64,000 nt of DNA from Berberis thunbergii (GCA_003290165.1 QNQO01000547.1:1-64000); one strand, 5' to 3'; counted from the first letter of the stretch, positions 1 to 11,789 are shown. The notes: generated from the letters alone by a model not told the origin. Translations and numbers: made by a program.

Positions 1-745
1 CTTACATAAATAGGAGCTTGGCTTTTAAGTTTACATTTTTTTTGGACCTAATGTTTGGTCAGTAATTCACTTTCACATGAAGGTTGTTCTTGTTCATGAC
101 AATGAAATAAAAGGAACAAAAAGGCTAGGCAACCATGTTTTGTAATCAGGGGTAATGTGGCGCGATTTCGAAAGAATGATGAAATCTCCGAAGATTTTAT
201 GTGTATCTCGATGTTGTGAAAAACTCTTCTTACGATACCACATCATCCTGATTGCAAAACATAGTTACAAAACTTAATTTCCTAGCCTCACTCTAAAAGG
301 AATGATCTATTTCCATTCATCAAAGACATTACATGCCAAGAAAATGGAATGTTTGTTTAGTTTTTCTATTTTTACTGAGAGAAAAGCATGGAAAACAGTT
401 TATAGAGAGAAAATTACGTTTGAGAATTGAATTCACAAGTAAAGAATGAGAGAGTAAACAGGGGAGAAAGTTAAGGCAAACAATTAATTACATAGAAACC
501 AAAAATCACCAATTTTGACTCCCCTGTTTTTTGCCTTCAACTATAAAATATACACCATATCACTTATACCCTTCTGTTCATTTATATAAAATTTAATTTA
601 GATTTTGTGATTGTAAATAATAAATGGGTTTATTTAAGATGTTACAAAAATAATTTTTTTTTTACCAAACTCCTAAAGTTATGGTCACTTCAACTTTCCA
701 CCTGCCTGACCCACCTCTCTCCTTGAGAAGCTATAAGTGGGAGCT
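1..745. other. Upstream region of omega-3 desaturase copy A
   Basis: AT-rich non-coding DNA 5' of the first desaturase gene. I see no convincing coding region. The short open frames over 681-1064 on both strands are shadows of the desaturase first exon and its leader. The promoter must lie here; beyond the TATA element listed separately I do not recognise specific cis elements. Confidence 0.6.
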
Positions 746-753
746 TATAAAAA
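746..753 (+). promoter_or_regulatory. TATA box of omega-3 desaturase copy A
   Basis: TATAAAAA lies 86 bp upstream of the start codon at 832. It is followed by an AC-rich stretch typical of a plant transcription start and leader. This places the start of transcription near 775-785 and gives a leader of about 50 nt. The assignment rests on the motif and spacing only. Confidence 0.55.
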
Positions 754-831
754 CACAACCACCACACACAATCACACACAAGTTGGAAGATAAAAAGGAG
801 GGGCCTTGGGGTTGTTTGTGTTCTTCTCAAA

Positions 832-3800
832 ATGGAGAACATATTCAGATCAAAATGTGGTCTTGCACTGCGATTGATATCAAGGGTGTTCACAAGGAAC
901 ATCAAAAACAACAACTCCAAGGCCAGAGTTGCAGCCTCAAAGAAGGTGGAGGAGGAAGAGATGAACCATGGGAAGGAAGAAAGTTTTGATTTTGATCCAA
1001 GTGCACCACCCCCATTTAAGATTGCTGATATCAGAGCTGCCATACCCAAACATTGCTGGGTCAAGAACCCATGGAGGTCTTTGAGTTATGTGTTGAGGGA
1101 TATTGTTATTGTCTTCATGTTGGCTACTATGGCTGTTTATCTCAATACTTGGGCTGTTTGGCCTCTCTATTGGGCTGCTCAAGGGACCATGTTCTGGGCA
1201 CTCTTTGTTCTTGGCCATGACTGGTATAAATTTTCATGCTTTTTATTTGGTGTTTTACCTTAATTTTGTGATATTTAGAATGTTTTGTGACAATGGGGTT
1301 TTGTTAGATTGATTTGTGTTTGATTTGAATTTGCAGTGGTCATGGAAGCTTTTCAGACTGTGAAAAACTTAATAGCTTTATTGGGCATATGCTCCATTCC
1401 TTCATTCTTGTACCCTACCATGGATGGTAATGAGATCTCTTACATTTTCCCCGTAGTGCTATTTTTGTCATGAATTCTATATTTCAAATTTTCTTTTAGT
1501 AGACATTAAATGTTTGATTAATTTTATTTTATTTTATTTTTTTTGCATTTTATGGTAATACAGACGCCGCGCATATGTTTGCTATTAGAATGGCAAACAC
1601 ATATCTCACGTCTGTACCTAGTCATAAGTACCGGCATTGGTCCAATGCCGGTACTGACAAATGATGTTGTTTATGAATTTGATTAAATTACTAAAATTAA
1701 AAAAAAAAAATGGCAAAGTTTTGCTTTCAATGCATAGTTTTATGCTATGGTTATGGGTGCCAATTTAGGAGGAAGGTGTGGAGTTGAGGCAAACAACAAG
1801 GTTAAGTAGTTGTAGTTTGCATTAGATAAAAATCACATTGGGTTCCTTTAATGGCCAACCCCTCCACCTTCAAGTTATCTTCAAGGAACAAAACACATCT
1901 GACAAACAAGAGGAGGAAAGAATAGTTGTTAAAGAGAGAACCTTTTTGGGATAGAACATCCAAGTAATATGTTAAAGGGAAAGCCCACTCACGTGAGACC
2001 CCTCCTTTATTTATTTTGTTCCAAATTTAAAGTCAGAAGATATTTTTTGCTTTTTGGATTTTTTCTTCCATAGGTTATAAGTGATTTGGCATCTTCTATT
2101 TGTTATCTCACCCATCTCTGAGTTCAGATCCATCAAATGAGAACATGGAGACAACTTAACCCCACATTCCTCCACTGGATATTGATTGTATCGAATTTTA
2201 AGTTAAAAGTATTGAGTTTGGGATTTGAGATTCATATTCTAGCAAGTTTGTTTGTGGAGATTTAGATTTAAAGTAGGTACTTAACTTAATATATAGGCAG
2301 AACATGTCCCTTCTTATATAGTTTAATGAAAGCTGTTATGAACCCAAGTAAATGAAAATGAATATAAGCGAAATTGCTTACCGACAACGTTGAATACCTA
2401 TGTTTGAAAAAAGTTAAATTCCAAAGCAATGGCTCCTAACTACTTTAATAGGCCCCTTCCCTTTATGAGGTGCTTTGATTGATCTTTTTCACAAAAGTGT
2501 TAGTTTGGCCGAAAGTGACTTAAAAATAGTTTAGCCGAAAGTGACTTAAATCAAGTTGATAATTTGTATTGCTTTTTTCACACTATGGGTTATTTTAAGA
2601 ACTCGATGACAATAGTGATTTAACTTAACTCAATGGTTAGCTTGGCCAAACAAAGATCGAATTGAGGTCAAGTATGTGGCTAACTGAGCTTCCCACACAC
2701 AATAATCAATTAACTTTTCAGCATAGTTAAAAAAAAAACTACGCTTGAGGTTGGGATTTTAATAACTTGTTAAGATATCTTGGCCGTTCCAGTTCTTAAA
2801 TAATATTAGTCTGGACTTTGAACTCAATGAATATATTTGATGAACTTGTGCTTCAATTATGATAGGAGGATCAGCCATAGGACACATCATGCGAATCATG
2901 GACATGTTGAGAACGACGAATCATGGCACCCAGTTCGTATAATATTCACAATCGTTTCTTGCACTTTCTTTGTCCGATGATCTTATAGATTTTTGATTAT
3001 CCTTCTGTCTTTCTCAGCTCTCTGAGAAGCTTTACAAGAATATGGATGACAAAAGTAAGAAGCTGAGGTTCACTATTCCTTTTCCAATGTTTGCGTATCC
3101 AATGTATTTGGTAAGTTTTTTTCACCTATTGTTCAAAATGTCCCCCATGAATCCTTTGCACATAATTGTATTAATTGTTGTAATATGTCAATCTGAACTA
3201 TTTGTTGTTGAATTTGATTACAGTGGTACAGAACTCCCGGGAAGTCGGGTTCTCACTTCAATCCAAGCAGTGACTTGTTCACTCCCAAGGAGAGGAATCA
3301 TGTGATTGTCTCTACCACCTGTTGGATCACAATGGCAGCTCTCCTTGTGGTGTTTTCGTGCTTATTCGGTTCAGTTCAGATGCTTAAGGTCTACTTTGTT
3401 CCTTACTGGGTATGTTTGATTTCTTCATCCTCCCTGTTGTTTATGTTGCAAAATGCCATTGAACTGATTGCAATTCTGAATGTAGATTTTGGGTCGATGA
3501 TTTCAAAAGAGGCCTTGAGAATCATTCAGAAAGCACAAATGTTTGAATAGACTACAATACAAGCATGTTAGTCTCTAATTAGCTCTGTTTTTTAATCTTC
3601 AAATGCAGATCTTTGTCATGTGGTTGGACTTTGTAACATACTTGCATCATCACGGGTATGAACAGAAACTTCCATGGTACCGTGGAAAGGTGTGATTCTT
3701 GACTCACTTTTCTTGTACAACTAGAAAAAAATTTAACACTCAAGATGCATGGAAAACTCGTAGTCTGACTGAAGGTTAAATACCTACTTTCTTCACACAA

Positions 3801-4241
3801 GATTGTTATGTAACAATTGTTGGTGTGGGCAGGAATGGAGTTATCTGAGAGGAGGGCTTACAACAGTTGATCGTGATTATGGATGGATCAACAACATTCA
3901 CCATGATATAGGAACACATGTCATTCACCATCTCTTCCCTCAAATCCCACATTATCACTTGATAGAAGCAGTGAGTTTTCTAATTTGAACATCTACTTCC
4001 CTAATCATCAATCTGCAACTTCTAATTTTTTTTTCTTAAAATGAACTTGCAGACTGAAGCAGCGAAGCCAGTGCTAGGGAAGTACTACAGAAAGCCAAAG
4101 AGATCTGGGCCTCTCCCATTTCACTTGGTTGGACTTATAGTTAAAAGCATGAAACAGGACCATTACGTTAGTGATACTGGAGATATTGTGTTCTACCAGA
4201 CCGATCCTCGGCTGTTTGGAGCATCAGACAAATCGGAATAG
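832..4241 (+). CDS. FAD3: Omega-3 fatty acid desaturase, copy A (FAD3-type)
   Basis: Membrane di-iron desaturase that converts linoleic to alpha-linolenic acyl chains; FAD3-type enzymes act in the ER with cytochrome b5. Exons: 832-1223, 1337-1426, 2866-2932, 3018-3110, 3224-3409, 3609-3689, 3833-3970, 4053-4241. They join in frame to 411 aa plus stop. Exon sizes 2-7 (90, 67, 93, 186, 81, 138 bp) are the classic plant omega-3 desaturase pattern. The three histidine boxes are HDCGH (129-133), HRTHH (165-169) and HVIHH (332-336). Hydrophobic segments lie near 91-127 and 244-285. The start is the first ATG after the TATA box and aligns with copy B. Oddities: the first 38 residues are basic and nearly free of acidic residues, and the C-terminus ends ...SDKSE without the KxKxx ER-retrieval motif of Arabidopsis FAD3. 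ER location is therefore likely but not proven; a plastid (FAD7/8-like) target is the alternative. Confidence 0.93.
1560..1655. repeat. Two adjacent hairpins in desaturase A intron 2 (tiny MITE-like insert)
   Basis: Two back-to-back inverted repeats. The outer one pairs ACAGACG (1560-1566) with CGTCTGT (1609-1615) and continues through CATATG-TTTGC and GCAAACACATAT. The second is a perfect 14 bp palindrome with a one-base loop: AGTACCGGCATTGG (1627-1640), T, CCAATGCCGGTACT (1642-1655). Copy B intron 2 (22590-23332) has no such block and is about 700 bp shorter, so this looks like an insertion after the gene duplication. No clear target duplication seen. Confidence 0.6.
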
Positions 4242-5180
4242 AGCGTCGTAGGCTTGGTTGAAGCATATGGAAAACTTCAAACTTGCCATAATGATGATGA
4301 ATTAATAATTAGTAGTGGATGCTTCACCATGAGTACTCTTGAGTCTTTTCTCTAGTTAGGATCAGTGTGAACTGTTACAAGGCGTCGTGAATTAAAGTTA
4401 AGAGGATCTAGTTAGATGATTGATGATCATATTGAATCAGTTCTTTTGTTTTGTTGTGTTACAACTCTTAAGGGGGTTCTATTAGATGAGTCCTTAGTAA
4501 CATTGTTGTATCGAATATTTTACCATGTTCTTGAGAATTATCTTAGCATATCAACAATTCATTTGAGCTTGTTTCAACTGATTTTGCTGGAATTCCCTTT
4601 CAAGCTTGGGATTTTGTTCGAGTCAAACTTGAAACTCAAAGAACAACTTTTTATTTCAACCATGGTTTTAAATTTTGAGTACAGATGTTCTTATATCTTG
4701 GTGAAGCTTTGAACTATTGTAGTTCTAATTGTTGCTGTTGGAGATGTGTTCCTATAAATATCTACTGGAAGTTACTAGGAACACATCTGTGCGCTAGTTC
4801 ATCAGAGAATGTAGGAAGATTAGGGAAGAAGACCTGAGTATTTTCAAGTCTGATTCAGTGAGATGTAGATCTTCAAAACAAAATTGAAAAATGACATGTT
4901 TTGTATATAGACTGAATAACACAAATAAACAAGACAAGTTATCAAGGGGTGGAACCATTCAACAATGTAGAAGCATGAACATCAAAGGTCCGGATGATAA
5001 AATGATGAACACCCAAAAGCCTCAAGATCGAGAGTACCCCTGTAAAATGCCCATGCCCTAAGTCGTTGAAGCCATTACACATTTTGGCTCAACCCTAAAT
5101 CATTGAGCCTATTACAGGTTTTAGAACCAGTCAGCCCAGCCCTATAATTCAAGACCTTTTTTGGTTGTACACCCCCTCTC
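4242..5180. other. 3' flank of desaturase A, shared with copy B
   Basis: No gene seen. The first ~550 bp match the 3' flank of copy B (24744-25140) in patches: the GGCTTGGTTGAA block, the ACCATGAGTACT block, the TTACAAGGC block and the CTACTGGAA block occur in the same order. The desaturase duplication therefore included downstream intergenic DNA. A canonical AATAAA signal is not evident here, unlike in copy B. Confidence 0.6.
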
Positions 5181-5349
5181 CTTGAGTTGACAATCCAGTC
5201 AAATATTCTCATGCACCTTGAAACATGCTATACTGGATCCAACATGCCAATATCCCAAGCTAGCTCGACAAGCCAATCGTAGTTTAACTTTCACGTCTTG
5301 GGTTCTATACCCGCCGACGGCACGCTTGCCTTTCAAAAAAAAAAAAACC

Positions 5350-5860
5350 TAGCTCGACAACCCAAAACCAAAAAACACCGAACGATCCCCTCCCATGAGA
5401 GATGCCTTACTCGTCAAATCGCCTTGCTGGATTATCGTTCTCCATGCCCTTTCAAAGTTGATCGTCATTGCCACAATCAGCGGCGACTTCTGCTTTGCCC
5501 ACATCCATAGATAGCGCGTAAGAAAAACTCCTAGATTCAAACCAAATTACATTTAAATACTAATCACTTCTTCATTGCACATTAATCACTTCATTACACA
5601 AGTCACCACTATTGATCACTTGAAAACAACCACATACTAAAGAAATTATGTCACAAACACAAGTAGTATAAAATAAAAGATGGATTGAGTGATTAACCAT
5701 TAAATTTTTTGATTTAATTCATTTTATTTTTCATTAAATCTCTTCATCTACACTTTCTCTCTCGATATCCACTCTCAATCACTCAATCATCTGTGGTCGT
5801 CGCCTCATCTCCCTTCTTGCCCTCCCCTCATTTCCCTAGCAAATGGTCAGTGACCCATTA
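5350..5860. repeat. Unclassified dispersed repeat, copy 1
   Basis: Related to copies at 6470-6860 and 9040-9430. The shared core reads ATGAGAGATGCC ... CTCGTCAAAT ... GGATTATCGTTCT. A shared head contains CCACTCTCAATCACTCAATC followed by a GTGGTCGTCG-like stretch. No open frame of note. It is probably a non-autonomous transposon or the 5' part of an unknown element; the order of head and core differs in this copy. Confidence 0.45.
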
Positions 5861-6106
5861 TTACATAAAAAGAAAAATAATTAATATTTTTATCTTAGTA
5901 TTATACATACTCAATTTTTTCACCTATGAAAATCAAATACACGTCTCTTTTAACATACATAAAAAAGCGAATACATCATACTAGCACACACACATCTACA
6001 CGCTAAAACAAAAAAAAAACGCCCTACTAGTTAGGTTAGGGGTAAGACTTGAACCTAAGAGCTTCCATGAGGTTGGTAAAATGAAAAACGAAAAGAGAAA
6101 TTCTAA

Positions 6107-6259
6107 ATGGCGAGGAAACGAGTGAGGGGAGGGAGGTGGTGGGGTGGGGACCGTTCACCTCCCTTGAGATGCATGCACAAAAATCGATGGCACTCATTCC
6201 GAGAGAGGTGAACGGTCCCCACCCTGCCACTTCCCTCCCCTCGCTCGTTTCCTCGCCAT
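6107..6259. repeat. Fold-back inverted repeat (about 60 bp arms)
   Basis: The left arm (6107-6172) and right arm (6200-6259) are near-perfect reverse complements around a loop of about 27 bp. ATGGCGAGG at 6107 pairs with CCTCGCCAT at 6251. Weaker pairing extends outward to about 6065 and 6300. Because of the symmetry both strands yield almost the same peptide (containing GWGPFTSL), which is an artefact and not a gene. It could be a MITE core or a hairpin RNA source. Confidence 0.7.
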
Positions 6260-6469
6260 ATAGAATGACTCAAACGAAAATAATTCTTTACCATTGCAGT
6301 AATAGATATTATTTTGATAAAAGGTGAATCCAAGTTAGTATTGATAAAAAAAAAAGTTTGGGATTGGTGGTAAAACATTGGAAAATTGAATATTAGAACA
6401 CCCCCAAAATTCTTGAAAATAAAAATGAAAACACCCTTCCCCCTCAATTTTTGATGAGAACACAATATG

Positions 6470-6860
6470 CAATCACAAATGCAAGTAGTACTAAAATGAA
6501 TTAACAACTAAAACTTATTTTCATTCATTCATTTTCTATTTGATTAGATCGCTATCATCATCCACACTTTCTGTTTTTTCTCTTAATCTACTCTCCATTA
6601 CTCTCATCAGTGGTCGTTCATCATCCTGATATTGTAGGAAGGCACTTTTGGCAAAGTGAGCAAGGCTACCTAAATACTATCTTATCCACCCACCAATCTC
6701 TTCTCAAGTCTCCTCACTGGATCCCTCTACTGGATTATGGTTTTTTTCACCATTACGAATCAAATCACCTTTGTGATTACCAATGATGGCATCACTTTCA
6801 CCCATGTCCAGGCTGTGGATAAGCATTTCCTTACCAATTCCACCATTGCGCTCATAAACT
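6470..6860. repeat. Unclassified dispersed repeat, copy 2
   Basis: Second copy of the repeat also seen at 5350-5860 and 9040-9430. It shows the TCACAAATGCAAGTAGTA head, a diverged TCTCAAGTCTCCTCACTGGAT core and CATGTCCAGG near its end. Non-coding and degenerate. Confidence 0.4.
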
Positions 6861-7019
6861 TTTAGAAAGTAAAAGCCCAATAGCGCATTTTCGTTTTCTC
6901 AACACTTGAAGGGGAAACTTCATTTTATAAAAATTCAGTGGCGCGTACGGAACCCTGACCTCTAATCTCAAACCAAATTAGATTTAATTTAAATATCAAG
7001 TGGTAAAAAATAAAAGATT

Positions 7020-7969
7020 GATTATTTCCCTTTTGACCCTCGTTAGTTATATATATATATTCTTCGTTGGCCTCTAAAGTTTTTCTAATCTCATCTAACC
7101 CCCATGACCCTGAGGTCAATGTTGTGGATTAACTTTTTCCATCCAACAATTTTCAAATGGCCAAACTACTATTCACTTAATGCACATGTCAAATTTCATT
7201 CGGATTGAATTAAATCTAATGACCAACCTTATTGTCAAATGGATATAGAGAGATGCCACACCCAAATATTTCTCTTCTCCATTGAATGAACAAAGTTTAA
7301 TCTATAAAAAGAAAAATAAAAATACTAATAGCACAATCAAAGAAGTTTTCTTGCCTCTCTAATGTGTTATTCTTTAATATTCTAGCTCCCAATTGCCCCC
7401 TCATCACTGCAATCCACCATTATTCAACCCTAACCCCCCATCCCACCAACGCATAGTTGAATGATCTTATTGAAGAACTCATATTTCATTTGGATTTTGA
7501 AATAAGGTTTTTTACCATCTTGGATGGACATTTTTGCACTATTGTAAAATCTTTGAGTGACTACAAATTTCTGGTTTGGGTTTATAAAATAGAGAGATTT
7601 TGGGTAGGTTATTGTTTTGAACGGATATATTTTTACCAAATATTGGTGATCAGGGATTTCTAGAAGTAGAGATTTGAATTTTTTTTTTCTCATTATCCAT
7701 TTATAGGGTTTTTGTGAAAAATTTCAAGTAGTGAAAGCATAATGATTATCCGTTTGATGTTGGATGAGTGGTTATATTTAATTCAATCTCGATGAATTTT
7801 GACACATGCGTTAAGTGAAGGGTAGCTTGGTCATTTGAAAATTGTTGGATGAAAAAAGTTGGTCCATGGCTTTGACCTCACGGTCATGAGGGTTAAACGG
7901 GATTAGGAAAAACTTTGAGGGCCAAACAAGAATGGATGGAAACTAATGGGGGCCAAAAGGGAAATAACC
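7020..7969. mobile_element. Long-TIR DNA element (about 200 bp TIRs)
   Basis: The ends are inverted copies of each other: GATTATTTCCCTTTTGACC at 7020 and, read from the other strand, GGTTATTTCCCTTTTGGCC ending at 7969. Similarity runs about 200 bp inward from each side and includes the AAAGTTTTTCTAATC and CATGACC blocks. The ~550 bp interior has no transposase frame. I could not find a convincing target-site duplication. Terminal G and long TIRs suggest a Mutator-like non-autonomous element, but a fold-back element is possible. Confidence 0.6.
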
Positions 7970-7983
7970 CATGATTTTATTAA

Positions 7984-9016
7984 GGGTTTTTTTGAGTTTA
8001 AAACTCATTAGTTTATACCTATTAGAGTTTGACCATCGTTTTGTAAAGTATCTAATCCATCTTGAACTCACGCTCTTAGTCATAATGGGCGGTAAAAATA
8101 GGAAATGGCATATCTGAACATGGGGGGATTGATTTACTTGATAATATCATCATGTACTATCCTTTCAGGAAAACTAAATTGCAGCTGCTCTTTAGTGTCC
8201 ATCTCCTTGACATCCAAGAATATCATGCCAACATACCACAAGTATGAGCTGGGAACTAGGGGATTCAAAAAACATAAAACAAAACTCAAAAGTATGCTAA
8301 ACTGAATCATCTCTCAGTCTCCTATGTGCAACAATTGAGCTAATGTCATGGAAGACTTTATTTTAAACTCTATTTCGAAAATTCAAGAATTACAAAACAG
8401 GATCTGCCAAAACTGCTAAACAATTTGTATTTCCAACATGTCATCCATATCGCTAGGGGTTTCGGTCCAATGATGTGATTGATAACTTGCACAGATTATG
8501 CGAAAGTAATATTTGGATTGAACGATGAGAGATTGTATGAAAATGCATAATAACATTTTGGTCTAGTGAAAATGACGATGATTCAAAAGTAGGCCTCATA
8601 GTTTGACCCACAATCAATACTATTACGAGATTGAATGACTATCTTGTGCACCCTTAATATGGTGGAATATGCGAGAACTATCCCCAACATCACTGGAAAC
8701 ACCATCTGTACGCTTTGAAGGAGGATCCAGACGCTCCATCATCTGGGCCACCCCAACAAATCTTGCAGGAAGAAGATCTCACGGTGAAAAGAAAGTTTAG
8801 AGAGAGGGTTTGGAAGGAAGAAAATAAAACCTGAATTTTGGGTTTCTAAACACACCCCCACACTAGGTAAGGACAAAAGGGTTTGAAAATTATTTTTAAC
8901 CTGTCAATGACGTGGACTTGACGGTTCCATTAGAAAACGAGGGATGGACTCAAATAGTTTTCAAAACGAAGGCCAAACTTTAATAGGTATAAACTAATGA
9001 ATACTCCAAAAAACCC
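7984..9016. mobile_element. Mutator-like non-autonomous element with perfect 9 bp TSD
   Basis: A 1033 bp element starting GGGTTTTTT and ending AAAAAACCC, with terminal inverted repeats of about 90 bp (both ends carry CATTAGTTTATACCTATTA). It is flanked by a perfect 9 bp duplication TTTTATTAA at 7975-7983 and 9017-9025. A 9 bp duplication and terminal G are Mutator-like hallmarks. The interior has no recognisable protein. It lies only 14 bp from the preceding long-TIR element. Confidence 0.8.
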
Positions 9017-9039
9017 TTTTATTAATTTATGTAGACTAT

Positions 9040-9430
9040 TTTCTTTTCATATCCACTCTCAATCACTCAATCATTGGTGGACGTTGCATTTTCTCCCTTG
9101 TTCCCCTTAATTTATTAGCAAATGTTTGGCGGCCAATGTGACCGTGTGCCACACTAACCCATTGTGCCAAATCACAATGACCACATTCTTTGCAGTAGGT
9201 AGGGACTCGTGGCAAAGTGATATAGGAAACTTGCAAACCAATTTATCCACCCAATGATCACCTTTCATGAGAAATGTCATTCTCGTCAAATTGCCTTGTT
9301 GGATTATTGTTCTAGGCACCCTTTCAAAACCGATTGACAGCGACGATCGACAATGTCATTTGCTTCATCCACGTCCATACTACTAAAACGCTCTCCCCAC
9401 CGTCGATTCTGCCATTGCAGAGCTATGTTC
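9040..9430. repeat. Unclassified dispersed repeat, copy 3
   Basis: Third and most complete copy of the repeat at 5350-5860 and 6470-6860. Head at about 9046 (CCACTCTCAATCACTCAATC), core at about 9251 (TTTCATGAGAAATG ... CTCGTCAAATTG), then CCACGTCCATAC. No coding content. Confidence 0.45.
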
Positions 9431-9919
9431 TCGTACTCGGAAAGAAAAAAACACGACGCGCTCTGTCGTTATCTCAAACTAAAAAGAACATGTTTTATTT
9501 TATAAAAAAATGGACGTATACATAACCCTTAATTTCAAAAGTGTGGCTAGTGTGAGAAAATGACTACAACTGATGCCAACCAACACATTAAAACTACGAA
9601 ATAAATAAACAATCGAATTCAACCTACATTAGTAGATTTATCCTTAGTTTTCAGTATAAGTTTGGTTGTGACTATGAGATTGCAATAAACCTTTTTTTTC
9701 TAACGAATCTTATGTCCAACCCAAGTGTGACTCATTCATGTGCCTTTCTCTTTTGAAACTGACTATCTCAGTAGATCTCCATGTGCTTCTCACTTTTGCT
9801 ACTTCCTTCCATTATTAAGTTACAACTAGAAGCACCCTAATCCTTGGTCTTTCCCTCCGCTCTCTATTCTTACAATGTTTATCCACAACCAAGTGTGGAT
9901 TGTAATCTGTTGAGCCAAT

Positions 9920-10036
9920 TTTTTTTTTTTTTTACCCTTAACCCCTCTCACCCCAGATGCTGCCGACTGGGTTTGACTCTTTGACCTAGTGATATCATCC
10001 GCCACTGCTCAACTACTGAGCCATCACACCTTTGGC
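9920..10036 (-). mobile_element. tRNA-derived SINE with 12 bp TSD
   Basis: Read on the minus strand this 117 bp insert starts near GGTGTGATGGCTCAGTAG and holds an A-box-like TGGCTCAGTAG. A B-box-like AGTCAAACCC follows, and the insert ends in a run of about 15 A (plus-strand T-run from 9920). It is flanked by TGTTGAGCCAAT (9908-9919) and TGTTGAGGCAAT (10037-10048), 11 of 12 identical. Internal Pol III promoter, short length, A-tail and TSD together define a tRNA-derived SINE mobilised by a LINE. Confidence 0.8.
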
Positions 10037-10048
10037 TGTTGAGGCAAT

Positions 10049-11059
10049 ATTATTAAGGCAATCAATGTTAGATTTAGAGCGTGTTTGTTTTTTGTTCTAA
10101 ATAGACTCAGAAGTCTTAATAAAAAAGTGAGACACTCTAAACATGGTGTTTGTTTTTAGTTCAGATTAGAAGTTAAAGTTCTAATTAGAGTAAGCACTGA
10201 GAGAGTGTTGATCACTTAGCATTGAGTACTTAATGAAAATTCATTTAAATAATAAGTTCACAATAAATTTATAATAATTGCTAATACTTCTCCACCCTCT
10301 ATCTCTATCATGGGAGTAGTGCCACCACCACTACCCTATTTTCTTTCTCTTTCTCTCCATTGAAAGATTGTACGAGGAATGAACAGAGATATAAGGTGAT
10401 TTATGGTGGTGGTGGAATGGATCTCAATGATATTTGGAGGAGATAAAATAGATGGAGAAAGTGGTTAATATTGGTGATTTGTGTTGAACGATGGGCAAAA
10501 ATATCAAACAACTGCAAGTCAACACTTAAAAATAAAGACCTTTAGTTTTACATTTTCTAATTAGCATCCGTTCAAAAACAAACAAAGAAGTTCAAAACTT
10601 CAAACTCCAATTAAAAATTAGTTAATTAACACTTAAAAAAAAAAATCTATAGTTGTTTTTATAATTTATGTACGCTAAATAACAGGATTAAATCGCCAAT
10701 TTTAAACTTCTCATCTCACACTTCCCTGTTAAAGTGAGTTACCATGTAGTAAATTATTTAGTAAAAATTTTTATCAGTAGCTATCTAAGTGAATATAAGT
10801 AGGTGTTCTAATTTAGTTAACTCGATAATAAGATGAGTCTGGTAGGACTAGGGTGATTCTTATAATCATAATTGTATCAGAAGTTTATCATCAAATATTT
10901 CTAAACTGGGCTGATCTCTCAACACGGAACAATAGGTACTCGATCCCTCAAAAGATCCGATTTCCATTCCACTCCCACTTCCACTTTCATTCCCTTCTGT
11001 AAATGTAGAACCCTAGCCAGGGGTTAGGATTAGGTTGAAATCGCAACGTTTTGCCAGTG
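10049..11059. other. Intergenic DNA upstream of the CPK13 pseudogene
   Basis: AT-rich, no gene seen. 10080-10620 has repeated GTGTTTGTTTTT motifs near the left side and their reverse complement (CAAAAACAAAC) near 10575. This may be a decayed MITE, but ends and target duplication are not clear. The 5' part of CPK13 exon 1 expected near 10,450-11,050 is not recognisable. Confidence 0.4.
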
Positions 11060-11789
11060 AACATCTGAACTGGGATCCGGTAGAGAGATTGTTCAGGCTT
11101 GTCACAACTCAATAGTGGTGAATCATATGGAATTTGAAAGGACCCAGGTACATATTCTTTGCCAACAAAAGGGGAAATTCTCCGTTCGAAAGTTACTTGA
11201 TTTTGGGACTTTCAACAATTTTTAACTCTGGTGAGTCTGATATTTATAAAGCATCCATCTTTATTATGTGTTCTGTGTTTGCACTTGTAAGATCACAATA
11301 TTGCATCACTAATTCCATTTACCAACACGTTGGAAGGATTGTATTGAATCATTTGGTGCTAGGAATAAACATTTTCATATATACGATAATTATTTGGACA
11401 AAGGGGGTATTTTGTTTCGAACTGTTGAATGAGTCAAACACTAGTATGTATATCGTGGTTATCTTGAACAATAGTGGAATAACCTAGGAGTTATCCTTCT
11501 TGAATTTCCGTATACTGCATATTGGCTCATGGCGTTACTGTATTACTGTTCTCAAGTCATTGCGATACGACTGTTCGCATACAACAAAGCTAAACCACCA
11601 ATGGGTATTCCCCCAGTTTTGTAGTGACAGATAACAAGTGGCAGTTCTGTCCTAGGTCAATAATAATGTAAAGGATCAATAATAAAAAACTTTAGTTGTG
11701 TAGTACACAATGTCATAAATTGAGCAAAGCAAGAGTGGTGAAAGTTAATGGGAAAGAAAAGTTGCGAACATTGGACTGCGATAAGGAGC

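Noticed and set aside
690..1218. Minus-strand frames opposite desaturase exon 1
   Set aside because: Shadows of the real exon; the plus frame carries conserved desaturase sequence and correct splice sites.
6036..6327. Opposite-strand frames encoding nearly the same peptide
   Set aside because: Caused by the inverted repeat at 6107-6259; no other coding signal.
10080..10620. Possible hAT MITE with GTGTTTGTTTTT-type ends
   Set aside because: No target duplication and the ends could not be placed; similar T-rich motifs occur internally.
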